The notes: generated by a model from the sequence alone, not told the origin. A DNA stretch of 64,000 nucleotides from Gemmatimonadota bacterium (GCA_022825135.1 JAJDYN010000011.1:1-64000); one strand, 5' to 3'; shown: positions 1-8,426, numbered from the stretch's first letter. Numbers and translations are program-made.

Positions 1-85
1 GACCGTCCCTGCGAACGGGGTTACAGACCGCCCCGCCCCGCCCCGCCCACACCCCGGACCGGGAGGAGCGGCAAACCGCATGCCC

Positions 86-131
86 GGGGGCGGACATTTC
101 TATTTCGCTCCAACCCCGGACATTTCTATTC
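86..131. repeat. Two direct copies of a 14-bp motif, possible insertion-sequence end
   Basis: The 14-mer CGGACATTTCTATT occurs at 91-104 and again at 117-130, a 26-bp period, just upstream of the first gene. Short directly repeated motifs of this kind are typical of transposase-binding sites at the ends of IS21-type and related elements. The CATTTCT core also occurs, in reverse complement, in the array at 54554-54668. No transposase is visible, so this may be a solo end or the edge of an element lying left of the window. Confidence 0.4.
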
Positions 132-207
132 CGGTTTGACACTGGCAGGTAAGGAATGTCAGAAGCAGATTCCTGGATTCAGCCGCGAGAATGGAGGGAA
201 CGACAGC

Positions 208-1290
208 GTGAAGGTTGGCCTGGTGGGCTTCCCGGGTTCGGGGAAAACGACCGTGTTCAACGCGATGACCGGTCAGGACGCACCGGTCGGATACGGGGGC
301 GAGGTGCGCCGCGCCGTCGTGGACGTGCCCGATCCCCGGGTGGAGTGGCTCTCGGCCCTCTACCGGCCGAGGAAGACCACCTTCGCCAGCATTGTCTTCT
401 GCGACATCCCCGGAGAACACGGCTCCGAACAGCGCGGGCTCTCGACCGCGGCGCTGCAGCAGGTGCGCGACCAGGACGCCCTCTGCCTCGTTCTGCGCGG
501 CTTCGACAACCCGGCGCTCGAGCACGCCCCCGATCCCGCCGCCGAGCTCGAGGCGTTCCACGCCGAATGCGTCCTCGCCGATCTGCTGTTCGTCGAACGC
601 TGGCTGGAGCGAGCGCGCAAGGAGGCGAAGCGCGGGCTTGAGGTGGCGGCCTTCGAACGCATGCGGGATGCACTTGAGTCGGAACGGCCGCTGCGCGTGC
701 TTCCCGAATCGGAACTCGATCGTTCGCTCCTGCGCGGCTATTCGCTGGTCACCGACGCGCCGCTGCTGGCCGTGCTCAACCGCGAGGAAGACGACGCCGG
801 GGAGTCGTTGGCGGAGGGACTCGCGCAGCCGGGTGAACCCGGGGACGCGCTGCCGGACGGACTCGGGGACGCGCTGGCCCGCATGCGCGCCGGGGGCATG
901 ACCCTCTCGGCCAGCCTCGAGGCGGAGATCGCGATGCTCGAGCCGGCGGACCAGCAGGAGTTTCTGCGCGACATGGGGCTGGCCGAGCCCGCTCTCGACC
1001 GCTTCATTCGCGCGGCCTACCAGCTGCAGGACCTGATCTCCTTCTTCACAGTGGCGGGGCCGGAGGTGCGAGCCTGGACCATCCGCGCGGGCACCGACGC
1101 TCGGCGGGCCGCCGGTAAGATCCACTCCGACATGGAGCGCGGCTTCATCCGGGCGGAGGTGATCCCCTGCGATGTCCTGGAGGAATACGGATCGGAGCAG
1201 GCGGTGAAGGCGGCCGGGCGGCTGCGGGTGGAGGGCCGGGACTACGTCGTGAAGGACGGCGATGTCCTGCGGGTGCTGTTCAACGTGTAG
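208..1290 (+). CDS. ychF: YchF/Obg-like P-loop ATPase with C-terminal TGS domain
   Basis: About 360 aa, the normal YchF length. The P-loop GFPGSGKTT lies at residues 7-15, a DIPGE switch II follows, and an NREE motif sits where YchF carries its N-x-x-E nucleotide-specificity motif, which favours ATP over GTP. The C-terminus is TGS-like (HSDMERGFIRAEVI, then VKDGDVLRVLFNV). Family role: a ribosome-associated, redox-regulated ATPase. The GTG start at 208 is chosen because GGAGGGA lies 8 bases upstream; an in-frame ATG at 136 would add 24 unlikely residues. The P-loop differs from the near-universal GLPNVGKST, so this could be a divergent paralogue rather than the housekeeping copy. Confidence 0.82.
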   Translation: MKVGLVGFPGSGKTTVFNAMTGQDAPVGYGGEVRRAVVDVPDPRVEWLSALYRPRKTTFASIVFCDIPGEHGSEQRGLSTAALQQVRDQDALCLVLRGFDNPALEHAPDPAAELEAFHAECVLADLLFVERWLERARKEAKRGLEVAAFERMRDALESERPLRVLPESELDRSLLRGYSLVTDAPLLAVLNREEDDAGESLAEGLAQPGEPGDALPDGLGDALARMRAGGMTLSASLEAEIAMLEPADQQEFLRDMGLAEPALDRFIRAAYQLQDLISFFTVAGPEVRAWTIRAGTDARRAAGKIHSDMERGFIRAEVIPCDVLEEYGSEQAVKAAGRLRVEGRDYVVKDGDVLRVLFNV

Positions 1291-1348
1291 TCCGCGCACG
1301 CACGCCCGGAGGAGGGAGAGCGCAAAGCGAGGTTCTGGAATACGTAAG

Positions 1349-2005
1349 ATGCGTAAAATATGTAAGCCGATCGCACCTGTCGCGCGGATGGCCTCGCTGA
1401 CCGCAGCTGTCGCGCGGATGGCCTCGCTGACCGCAGCGGCGTGGGCGGCCCTGCTGGCCGTGGCAGGCACGGCAGGCGCCCAGACACCGTCGCGCGCCGA
1501 ACTGCTCGGGATCGCGCGCGAGGTCGTGGAGGGGGCGGCGTTCGTGTCGCTGGCGACGCTGGACGAGGACGGCTATCCGGCCGTGCGCGCGATGGACCCG
1601 CTCCCGCCGGACGAGGACTGGGTCGTCTGGCTGGCCACCAACCCCGGCAGCCGCAAGGTGGAGCAATTGCGCGCCAGTCCCCGGGTGGCGCTTCACTATC
1701 TCGCCGAGGGCGTGCCGGCGTACGTCACGCTCATCGGCCGGGCGCGCCTGGTCGACGACCCGGAGATGAAGGCCCGCCACTGGAAGGAATCGTGGACGCC
1801 GTTCTACCCGGACCGGGACCAGAGCGTGCTGCTGATCGAGGTGACGCCGGTCCGGCTCGAAGTGGTCTCGGAGGCGCACGGAGCGCCGGGTGATCCCGAG
1901 ACATGGAGGGCCCACGTGGTGGAGTTCCTGCGCCCCGTCGGCGCCACCCGCGGAAACGCGCCCACAGGTAGCCGGCAGCAACCACCAAACCTGGAAGCGA
2001 GGTGA
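1349..2005 (+). CDS. Exported pyridoxamine-5'-phosphate-oxidase-like (flavin split-barrel) protein
   Basis: About 218 aa with a signal peptide ending near AGAQ. The mature part has the split-beta-barrel layout of general-stress-protein-26/PNPOx-like proteins: FVSLATLDEDGYPAVRAM at the first strands, WLATNPGSRKVEQLR, a VALHYL strand and a late ARHWKESWTPFYPDR segment. The family binds FMN or F420; the substrate cannot be read from sequence and export is unusual. The signal peptide contains a perfect in-frame 30-bp duplication. The ATG at 1349 gives the shortest reasonable signal sequence. The downstream relic ORF starts inside the stop codon. Confidence 0.7.
   Translation: MRKICKPIAPVARMASLTAAVARMASLTAAAWAALLAVAGTAGAQTPSRAELLGIAREVVEGAAFVSLATLDEDGYPAVRAMDPLPPDEDWVVWLATNPGSRKVEQLRASPRVALHYLAEGVPAYVTLIGRARLVDDPEMKARHWKESWTPFYPDRDQSVLLIEVTPVRLEVVSEAHGAPGDPETWRAHVVEFLRPVGATRGNAPTGSRQQPPNLEAR
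1377..1436 (+). repeat. Perfect 30-bp tandem duplication inside a signal peptide
   Basis: Bases 1377-1406 and 1407-1436 are identical. The unit is ten codons, so the signal peptide contains VARMASLTAA twice in a row. This is recent, in-frame slippage or unequal recombination. Confidence 0.9.
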
Positions 2006-2265
2006 GCAACTTCACGCCCGGATGGGCCATCGGCTGGCACTTCGTGGATCTGGCGGTACGCGGCCGCGTCGACGACGCAGGGCTGGAGAATCTGGAAGCG
2101 ATCACGGGACTTGCGAGCTGGATCCTGGACATCCCGCTGGCCCTCGTTCTGCTCGCCACTATCGGAGCGGTCCACCGAATGCAGATGGATCATCATTCCA
2201 GAGATTCCTCCACGGCTTCTCGCGCGGCGGCCTCGATGTCCCACGGGATCTCCGAATCGCGATGA
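2002..2265 (+). pseudogene. Internally deleted DUF4328-like membrane protein relic
   Basis: An 87-codon ORF begins at a GTG that overlaps the preceding stop (GTGA), with GAAGCGAGG just upstream. Its start, NFTPGWAIGWHFVD, resembles the conserved FSPGWAVGW segment of DUF4328 membrane proteins. Its middle, ILDIPLALVLLATIGAVHRMQ, resembles the last helix of that family, which often ends in a basic residue followed by Gln. The roughly 100 residues expected between are missing, and the last 24 codons run into the convergent HNH gene. I read it as a decayed remnant; a functional one-helix peptide is not excluded. Confidence 0.45.
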
Positions 2266-3914
2266 AGCGCGGCGCCGTTTGAGAGCACGGGACCCGAGCC
2301 CTTCGGCAGGGCGCCGGAATGAACCGGTGGGACCGGGGCCAAATCCCTCCGGACCTGTCTTGGCGCACCCGCCAGCATCTTCCCGCCGGGCGTGAAGAAC
2401 ACCGCCGTCCCATCCGTTGCCACCGACAACTTCACGTGCCCCTCGTGCACGGCGCGGTGATGCCTCCGGCATAACAGAATCGTGTTCCCGAGGCTGGTCT
2501 CGCCCCCGTCGGCCCAGTGCTTCACGTGATGCGCCTCGGTGAACCGACAGCCGCACCCGGGAAAGCGGCATCCGCGGTCCCGCTCCTCCAGCGCGCGCCG
2601 GATGTGCGGAGGAATCGTGCGCGTCCTCCGGCCCACGCTCAGCATCGAGCCGTCCCTCGCGTGGACCATCGCCACCACGGCGGCATCGCACGCCATGCGC
2701 CGCGACGTTTCCGCGGCAACTCGGATCCCGTCCAGATCCGAGCGGCCTGGCTCGCCCTCGGCCGCCAACGTCGCGGCGTCGCAGTGGACCATGACCTGGT
2801 AGCGCTCGGCGCGGGTGCCGGATTCGGCGCTGGGTCGAGCATGCGGCCGCAGCTCCGGTTCACCGACCTGCCCGTCCGTATCACCGAGATCGCCGGCTGA
2901 TTCGCCCCGGCCGCCCTTCGCGCACGCATCCGATTCCCCGCGGGAAGCGCGCGACTCGCCGCCGCCGAAGCCCGCCGCCAGCGCACGCTCCGCAAGCAGC
3001 CCCACCGCGTCCGCCCGCCGCTGCTTCGGCCTCGGCCGGGCATCATCGGGACCAGGCTCGCGGGTTGCCGCGCCTCCTCCACTGCCTCCGGCATCCTGTC
3101 CGCTACGGGCGGCCCCGCCCTCGGCCCGGAACAGCGCATCCGACGCCGCCTCGACCGCCCGCATCAGCACCGCCCCGACCTCGGGTTCGAGGCGCCCCTT
3201 CACCACGTACATCCCGTCGCCGTCCACGAACACCGAGAACGCTCGGCTGCGGTGCCGGGCCTGCTCGGCCGTCAGCTCCTCGTCGCGCGACAACTTCTTC
3301 CACATGCGCACCTTCTGCTCCAGGTTCGCCGCCGAGCCCGCGCGCGCGAACTCGAGCAGCTTCGCCTCGCTCTCGGGCGTGGCCACGCGCGTCAACGCCC
3401 GCACCTTGGCGTACGAGATGCTGCCCTCGCGCAGCGCGCCGGCCGTCTGCGGCAGGTTCTCCAGTGCACGCGCGGCGCGCACCCGCTCGCGGGCCGGTCC
3501 GATCTTGATGCCGATCTTCCAGGCCAGCCACTCGGCGCAGGACCCGAAGCCGTCCTTCCAGCCGCCCCGGCGATCGAAGTCGGCGATGAGGGTCATCATC
3601 TGCGCTTGCGCGGCGTTGATGCCGGCGGCCAGCTCGGCGATGCGGTCACCCAGCCTGGCGAGGTCGTCCTCGCGCTTCCCGGTCTCGGCACGGGACGGCG
3701 CAGAGGCGGGTTCGGAACGGGACCGGGCAGAGACCGCATCGGAAGGGGATGGAGCGGAGCCGACGTCGCGAGCCACGACTCCAGTGCTCGCACGGGCGCG
3801 CGCGCTGGCAAGTCGGTCACCAGTCGGTTCTCGTACCACTCCGGGCCACGGAGAAGGCTTCCGGTGGATGTCGTAGAGAACGTCCGGGGATGCGATCATC
3901 ATTCCTCCCAACAT
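2193..3914 (-). CDS. DUF222 / HNH endonuclease-like protein (13E12 repeat type)
   Basis: About 573 aa. An N-terminal DUF222 region contains RGGWKDGFGSCAEWLAWKIG, AR-E-RVRAARALENLP and the SYAKVRALTRVATPE segment. A low-complexity, Gly/Ala/Arg-rich linker follows, then a C-terminal HNH module: CRFPGCGC, FTEAHHVKHWADGGETSLGN and LLCRRHHRAVHEG. The first Cys pair and the HH/HxH residues are intact. Such proteins are abundant, often multicopy and of unknown physiological role; a nicking or homing-type nuclease is the usual guess. The ATG at 3914 is used; ATGs at 3902 and 3899 directly follow GGGAGGA and are alternatives. Confidence 0.78.
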   Translation of the reverse strand: MLGGMMIASPDVLYDIHRKPSPWPGVVREPTGDRLASARARASTGVVARDVGSAPSPSDAVSARSRSEPASAPSRAETGKREDDLARLGDRIAELAAGINAAQAQMMTLIADFDRRGGWKDGFGSCAEWLAWKIGIKIGPARERVRAARALENLPQTAGALREGSISYAKVRALTRVATPESEAKLLEFARAGSAANLEQKVRMWKKLSRDEELTAEQARHRSRAFSVFVDGDGMYVVKGRLEPEVGAVLMRAVEAASDALFRAEGGAARSGQDAGGSGGGAATREPGPDDARPRPKQRRADAVGLLAERALAAGFGGGESRASRGESDACAKGGRGESAGDLGDTDGQVGEPELRPHARPSAESGTRAERYQVMVHCDAATLAAEGEPGRSDLDGIRVAAETSRRMACDAAVVAMVHARDGSMLSVGRRTRTIPPHIRRALEERDRGCRFPGCGCRFTEAHHVKHWADGGETSLGNTILLCRRHHRAVHEGHVKLSVATDGTAVFFTPGGKMLAGAPRQVRRDLAPVPPVHSGALPKGSGPVLSNGAALHRDSEIPWDIEAAAREAVEESLE

Positions 3915-4114
3915 GCGATTGCACAATGACTTACGTACAAATATAACGGCACCTGAATCGGCCTCTGAGGATGCTCTGTGGTGGCCGAAGCGGGGTTGGG
4001 AGACCTTCGGAGGAGGAAGGGGGCTACGGAGGCTGTCAGCGAGCCTGTGAGAGCCCTTGGCGCGCAGGAGAATCCGCGATATCGAGCTCGACCAAATCGC
4101 GAGCCCCAAAGTTG

Positions 4115-4440
4115 TCAATGGCAGTTTGGGACCCGCAAATGTGGATTCGGGACGGGCGCGCGCCGGTCCCTCAGCGGTGGGGGCGTCTTAACCAGGACTA
4201 TGGGAGAATGGGACCCGCGAATGTGAATTCGGGACCGCCGAGTGCTGGTTCCCCCCGGCGCCAGGAGCGCGGAATCAGGTCAATGGCAGTTTGGGACTCC
4301 GCCATGCGAATCCGGGACCGACGAGAGCAGGTCCCCGGCACCGGGAGCGGCTTACCAGGTCAATGGCGGCCAGGGACGCACGCATGCGAATTCGGACAGG
4401 CCGGCGCGGTCGACCGGAGCGGCGCGCTGCGAATCCGGGT
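4115..4440. repeat. Four degenerate tandem copies of an approximately 81-bp repeat
   Basis: Copies begin near 4115, 4197, 4280 and 4360. Each opens with a variant of TCAATGGCAGTTTGGGAC, then a purine-rich AATGTGAATTCGGGAC-like block, a GC-rich middle and a closing CTTACCAGG. The second and fourth copies are the most diverged. The 3915-4642 gap contains no convincing gene. Arrays of short motifs with this look occur at ends of some insertion sequences; an intergenic minisatellite is the alternative. Confidence 0.75.
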
Positions 4441-4540
4441 CGGAGTCCGGACGACTGGCGACGTCTGATGCGCGAGCGTGAATCCGGTCCTCGTCCTCGC
4501 CGCGGGCGGCGAGTGCTCACAGGATGCGAGGGACTAGGAA

Positions 4541-4603
4541 GATGTGGGGATTCGGAGATGTGGGGATTCGGAGAAGTGGGGATTCGGAGAAGTGGGATTC
4601 GGA
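4541..4603. repeat. 16-bp minisatellite, four copies
   Basis: Units GATGTGGGGATTCGGA (4541-4556 and 4557-4572, identical), GAAGTGGGGATTCGGA (4573-4588) and a 15-bp copy lacking one G (4589-4603) follow each other directly. The repeat ends 40 bp before the 3' end of the membrane-protein gene on the other strand. Confidence 0.9.
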
Positions 4604-4642
4604 GGACACCGTGCGCACCCGCGTTCCCGCGGGAACGTTTCG

Positions 4643-5443
4643 TCAGACCCTGACGCCCGCTCGGCGCTCGAACTTCCGCCGGTACCTCCGGGTCCAGACG
4701 ACGATGGCCGGAACGCCGACGACCGTCGGCAGGATCCAGGGGAGGATGGCGAGCGGGCCATCGATCTCCCAGGCCCAGAGCCGCCGCGCGCCGAAGACGA
4801 TGAACGCGGTATGGAAGGCGATGCCGCCGCCGAGCATCGAAGCCAGATGGCTGTAGAACCAGCCCATCCGCCGGCCGCCCGGATCACGCATCAGCCTGAG
4901 CATGCGCCGCCCCGTGAAGAGTCCGATGGGGCTCATCCCCAGCAGGACCGGCGAAACCTCCGACCATGCCGCCATCCCGAATCCGACGGCGATGACGCTG
5001 CCGGAGATCGACGCCCACGCCAGCGCCTCGTGCACCGGTGTACGCAGCTTCTCCGGCGCTCTACGGGTCGCCAGCACACGCAGGCCCTGCCGCACCATGA
5101 CGAAGGTCACCACCCCCAGATAGCCGAGCAGGACGGCAAACCCGTAGAGCTCGGGTCGCTCCGCAACGCCAATGCCCTGGACCCGATAGGACACGATCCG
5201 GCCCGCCGCCGCAGCGACCGCCGACAACGTTACGACATACGCGCACGAGGCATAGACGCGGCCCGCCCTCACATGCGCCCGCCCCCCTTTTCGGGCGAAC
5301 ACCGGGATCCAGAAGGCCGTCAGCCCGATGAAGCCGGCCACAACGTGAACGAGGAGGAGGGCATCGAATAGGAGGAGGGCATCGAATAGGAGGGGAGCAT
5401 CGAAGAGGAGGAGGGCATCGAAGACCAGGTTGAAGACGTTCAT
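4643..5443 (-). CDS. Multi-helix membrane protein (DUF2306-like), PadR-linked
   Basis: About 266 aa with six to seven hydrophobic helices. After the N-terminal repeat, VHVVAGFIGLTAFWIPVFARKGGRAHVRAGRVYA resembles the DUF2306 family, where an early His and a K/G-x-H-x-x-x-G loop precede the second helix. A later His-containing segment (SHLASMLGGGIAFHTAF) and a basic C-terminus follow. Function unknown. The ATG at 5443 overlaps the stop of the upstream PadR gene (ATGA), so the two are co-translated and this is the probable PadR target. Codons 8-31 are built from an 18-bp repeat encoding FDALLL units. Confidence 0.65.
   Translation of the reverse strand: MNVFNLVFDALLLFDAPLLFDALLLFDALLLVHVVAGFIGLTAFWIPVFARKGGRAHVRAGRVYASCAYVVTLSAVAAAAGRIVSYRVQGIGVAERPELYGFAVLLGYLGVVTFVMVRQGLRVLATRRAPEKLRTPVHEALAWASISGSVIAVGFGMAAWSEVSPVLLGMSPIGLFTGRRMLRLMRDPGGRRMGWFYSHLASMLGGGIAFHTAFIVFGARRLWAWEIDGPLAILPWILPTVVGVPAIVVWTRRYRRKFERRAGVRV
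5351..5422 (-). repeat. 18-bp in-frame minisatellite (four units) in the membrane-protein N-terminus
   Basis: Four 18-bp units start at 5351, 5369, 5387 and 5405 and differ by only a few bases. On the coding strand each gives six residues of the type FDALLL, making most of the first transmembrane segment. Unit gain or loss would keep the reading frame and change helix length. Confidence 0.92.
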
Positions 5444-6159
5444 GAGCGGCCCTCCCGATCGCCGGCGACGGCTTCCGGCACACCGGCCGCGGTCTCCGCC
5501 ACGCCGGTCCGGACCTCCTCGCCAACTACAGCCTCCGACTCGCGCGGGTGTCTTGCGGCCGCCGGCTGGCCCAGCGCGGGACCGGCCGCCGGTTCTCCTC
5601 CCGAATGCGTCCCCAGCCGCCGCTCGATCGCCGCGAGTGTCTCGTCGCACCACGCCACCTTCGACTCGATGGAGTGGATGCCCATCCGAAGCGTCGCGAA
5701 ACGGTGGAACCCGGCGTCGCCGAAGCGCTTTGGATCCCCGTGGGTGTCGATCACCCCCCGCTCAAGCGACCGGAGCTGCTCCAGCCAGCGGGCCAGGTGG
5801 TCCCGCAGTTCCATCATGAAGGCGCGCGTCTCGCGGAGGTCGCCGACCGCGTCCATGAAGTAGAGCTGGGCCAGATATGCGAACCGCTCCGTGCCGACCG
5901 CGGGGCCGCCGCGCAACCAGCGCTCCAGCTCCTCCCGGCCCGAATCCGTCAGCGTGTAGACCTTGCGGTTCGGTCCCTTTGGCGACGGCTCGACCCGGCT
6001 GCGGAGCATGCGGCGCTGCTCGAGACGTTTCAGGGCCGGGTAGATCTGGCTGAGCTCGGCGGACCAGAAGTGCCGGATGCGCTCGCTGAACGCGCTCTTG
6101 AGGTCGTACCCGGTGGCCGGGTCGCGCAGCAGGCCGAGGAGGATGTGATCGAGGCTCAT
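5440..6159 (-). CDS. PadR-family transcriptional regulator
   Basis: About 239 aa. The N-terminal winged helix is typical: LDHILLGLL, GYDLKSAF, LSQIYPALKRLEQRRMLRS and the wing KGPNRKVYTLTDSGREELERWL. A PadR C-terminal helical dimerisation region follows (FAYLAQLYFMD through IESKVAWCDETLAAIERRL), then a roughly 50-residue Ala/Glu-rich tail that overlaps the downstream membrane-protein gene by 4 bases. The start at MSLDH (6159) fits the family; an upstream ATG at 6195 would add 12 residues. PadR proteins usually repress a neighbouring transporter or membrane gene in response to small aromatic or drug-like ligands. Confidence 0.88.
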   Translation of the reverse strand: MSLDHILLGLLRDPATGYDLKSAFSERIRHFWSAELSQIYPALKRLEQRRMLRSRVEPSPKGPNRKVYTLTDSGREELERWLRGGPAVGTERFAYLAQLYFMDAVGDLRETRAFMMELRDHLARWLEQLRSLERGVIDTHGDPKRFGDAGFHRFATLRMGIHSIESKVAWCDETLAAIERRLGTHSGGEPAAGPALGQPAAARHPRESEAVVGEEVRTGVAETAAGVPEAVAGDREGRS

Positions 6160-6212
6160 GATGGCGACAGCTCGCGGTTGAGGAGCCTGCCGCAAGAGGA
6201 CGGGGCCGGCTC

Positions 6213-6261
6213 ATGCTATATCAGTGTCGATACACCTACTATATCGATGCTGTCATAGCAT
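6213..6261. promoter_or_regulatory. AT-rich palindromic promoter/operator upstream of padR
   Basis: In an otherwise GC-rich region, ATGCTAT (6213-6219) is mirrored by ATAGCAT (6255-6261), and inside lies GTGT-CGAT-ACAC (6224-6235). The nested inverted repeats lie 54-102 bp upstream of the padR start, between padR and the divergent quinoprotein gene, where an autoregulatory PadR operator is expected. Assignment to PadR is inference. Confidence 0.5.
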
Positions 6262-6389
6262 GTCAAGGACCGGGTCCCAGGGACGGCGGGCGGCGGCGGC
6301 TCGTTCAGCCTCCGCGCGCTACTGGCGCGCACGCCATCGGATACCGAATTTGCCAAGGTTGACCGACGCACGTCCCTCCGGAGGAAATC

Positions 6390-8426
6390 ATGTCATCGAC
6401 TCAACGAGGAAGCTTCGGGCCCGGCCTGGTCCTTGCGGCGCTGCTTGCGCTCGCGACAGCCATCCCCGCGCACGCGCAGGAGCGCGGCAACCCGGACGGC
6501 GAATGGCGTTTCCAGAGTGCCGACTCCTGGGGTACGCGCTTCTCACCGGTCGACCAGATCAATGCCGCCAACTTCGGCGACCTGGAGGTGGCCTGGGTGT
6601 GGCGGGCCGACAACTACGGGCCCGAAGTCGATCCGCAGATGAAGTCGACCCCGACCTACATCGACGGCATCCTGTACACGGTGGCGGGACAGCGCCGGAC
6701 TGTGGCCGCCATCGATCCCGCGACCGGCGAGACGATCTGGACCTACCGCGAGCCCAACACGACGCGTTGGGAGCGGTCGATGCGCCAGAACTACGGCAAA
6801 GGCGTGGCGTACGGCGAAATCGATGGCCGCGGCGTCATCTACTACACCTCTCCGGGGTTTTTCCTGCACGCGCTGGACGCGAAGACCGGCCGGCACCTGG
6901 AGGGGTTCGGCGACCCGGTGCCGATCGAGGACTTCCCCGCGACGGGCGTTGTCGATCTGCTGCTGCCGCTGCTCGAGGGCTGGGGACCGTGGGAGGCGTA
7001 CGAGGGCGAATACGATGCCGACTACGGCATCCCGCGCGAGCTCGGCTTCATCACGACCTCCTCACCCCCCATCGTCGTCAACAACACCGTGGTGGTGGGC
7101 AACTCGGCGGAGCAGGGCTACAACCAGACCCGCATCGAAAACGTGCCCGGCGACATCCTCGCCTTCGACGCGCGCACCGGGGACCACAAGTGGAAGTTCC
7201 ACGTGATCCCGCGCCCCGGCGAGTTCGGCCACGACACCTGGGAGAACGACGCCTGGATGTACACCGGGGACGTGTCCTCGTGGGCGCCAATGTCGGCCGA
7301 CCAGGAGCGGGGCATCGTCTACATCCCCACCAACCCGCCGACCATCGACTACTTCGGCGGCTTCCGGCCCGGCGACAACCTCTACGGCACCAGCGTGATC
7401 GCGCTCAACGCCGAGAGCGGCGAGCGGGAGTGGCACTTCCAGACCGTGCACAACGACCAGTGGAACTACGACCTTCCCAACGTGCCCATCATCGTGGATC
7501 TGGAGGTGGACGGGGAGGCGGTTCCGGCGGTGATCCAGACCTCGAAGACCGGCCAGATCTTCACCTTCAACCGCGAGACCGGCGATCCCGTGTGGCCCAT
7601 CGAGGAGCGGGACGTGGTGCAGACCGTGGTGCCCGGCAACTGGACCGCCAGCACGCAGCCGCATGTGACCCGGCCCGAGCCCATGGAGCCCTTCGGGCTG
7701 GCCGAGGACCAGGTGATCGACTTCACCCCTGAACTGCGCGCGGAGGCGCTCGAGGTCCTGAGCCGGTACCGGGTGGGCGGGCCCTTCATGCCCCGGCTCT
7801 ATCCGGATCACAACGAGGACGTGCTGGACAACATCCGCTGCTACGGGGGCCTGAACATCACGCATCCCGCGACGCTCGATCCGACCACGGGCATCCTCTA
7901 CGCCGCCAGCTCGCGCAACTGCAGCGGCGGCATGGTGATGCAGGGGATCGACGCCGACGAGCCGGACAATCCCCGCACCACCGGGACGACCATCTCGCAG
8001 TGGGTGGCGGGCCGTGGGGGCGCGCTGCCGCGGGTGCAGGGGCTGCCCATTCCGAAGCCGCCCTACAGCCGCATCTCCGCCTATGACATGAACACGGGCG
8101 AGCGGCTCTGGTGGATTCCGGTGGGTGACGCGCCCGAGGCAGTGGCGAACCATCCCCTGACCCAGGGCGTGGACCTGTCGCGCGCCGGGAGCGGAGCCAG
8201 CTCGATCCAGATCGTCGCCGGGGATCTGCTGCTGGCGACCGAGGGAGCGCGCGGGCCGGCGGTGCTCAACGCCTTCGACAAGCTCAGCGGCGAGTTCGTG
8301 GGCGAGGTCGAGATGCCGGGCGCGGGCCAGTACGGAATGATGACGTACAGCCACGAGGGCCGGCAGCACATCGTGGTGCAGGTGGGCGCTCCCGGACGGC
8401 TGGTGGCGCTGAGGTTGCCGATGTAG
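6390..8426 (+). CDS. Secreted PQQ-type quinoprotein dehydrogenase (eight-bladed propeller)
   Basis: 678 aa with a signal peptide ending in AHAQ. Tryptophan-docking repeats recur (TGETIWTY, TGDHKWKF, SGEREWHF, TGDPVWPI, TGERLWWI). The block HNDQWNYD corresponds to the HHDLWDYD segment of membrane glucose dehydrogenase catalytic domains; here it is followed by QTSKTGQIFTFNRETGDPVWPIEE. There is no CXXCH, so it lacks a cytochrome domain, and no membrane anchor. Family: periplasmic PQQ-dependent oxidation of alcohols or sugars passing electrons to a separate acceptor. No pqq biosynthesis genes are in the window. GGAGGAAAT lies directly before the ATG. Confidence 0.8.
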   Translation: MSSTQRGSFGPGLVLAALLALATAIPAHAQERGNPDGEWRFQSADSWGTRFSPVDQINAANFGDLEVAWVWRADNYGPEVDPQMKSTPTYIDGILYTVAGQRRTVAAIDPATGETIWTYREPNTTRWERSMRQNYGKGVAYGEIDGRGVIYYTSPGFFLHALDAKTGRHLEGFGDPVPIEDFPATGVVDLLLPLLEGWGPWEAYEGEYDADYGIPRELGFITTSSPPIVVNNTVVVGNSAEQGYNQTRIENVPGDILAFDARTGDHKWKFHVIPRPGEFGHDTWENDAWMYTGDVSSWAPMSADQERGIVYIPTNPPTIDYFGGFRPGDNLYGTSVIALNAESGEREWHFQTVHNDQWNYDLPNVPIIVDLEVDGEAVPAVIQTSKTGQIFTFNRETGDPVWPIEERDVVQTVVPGNWTASTQPHVTRPEPMEPFGLAEDQVIDFTPELRAEALEVLSRYRVGGPFMPRLYPDHNEDVLDNIRCYGGLNITHPATLDPTTGILYAASSRNCSGGMVMQGIDADEPDNPRTTGTTISQWVAGRGGALPRVQGLPIPKPPYSRISAYDMNTGERLWWIPVGDAPEAVANHPLTQGVDLSRAGSGASSIQIVAGDLLLATEGARGPAVLNAFDKLSGEFVGEVEMPGAGQYGMMTYSHEGRQHIVVQVGAPGRLVALRLPM

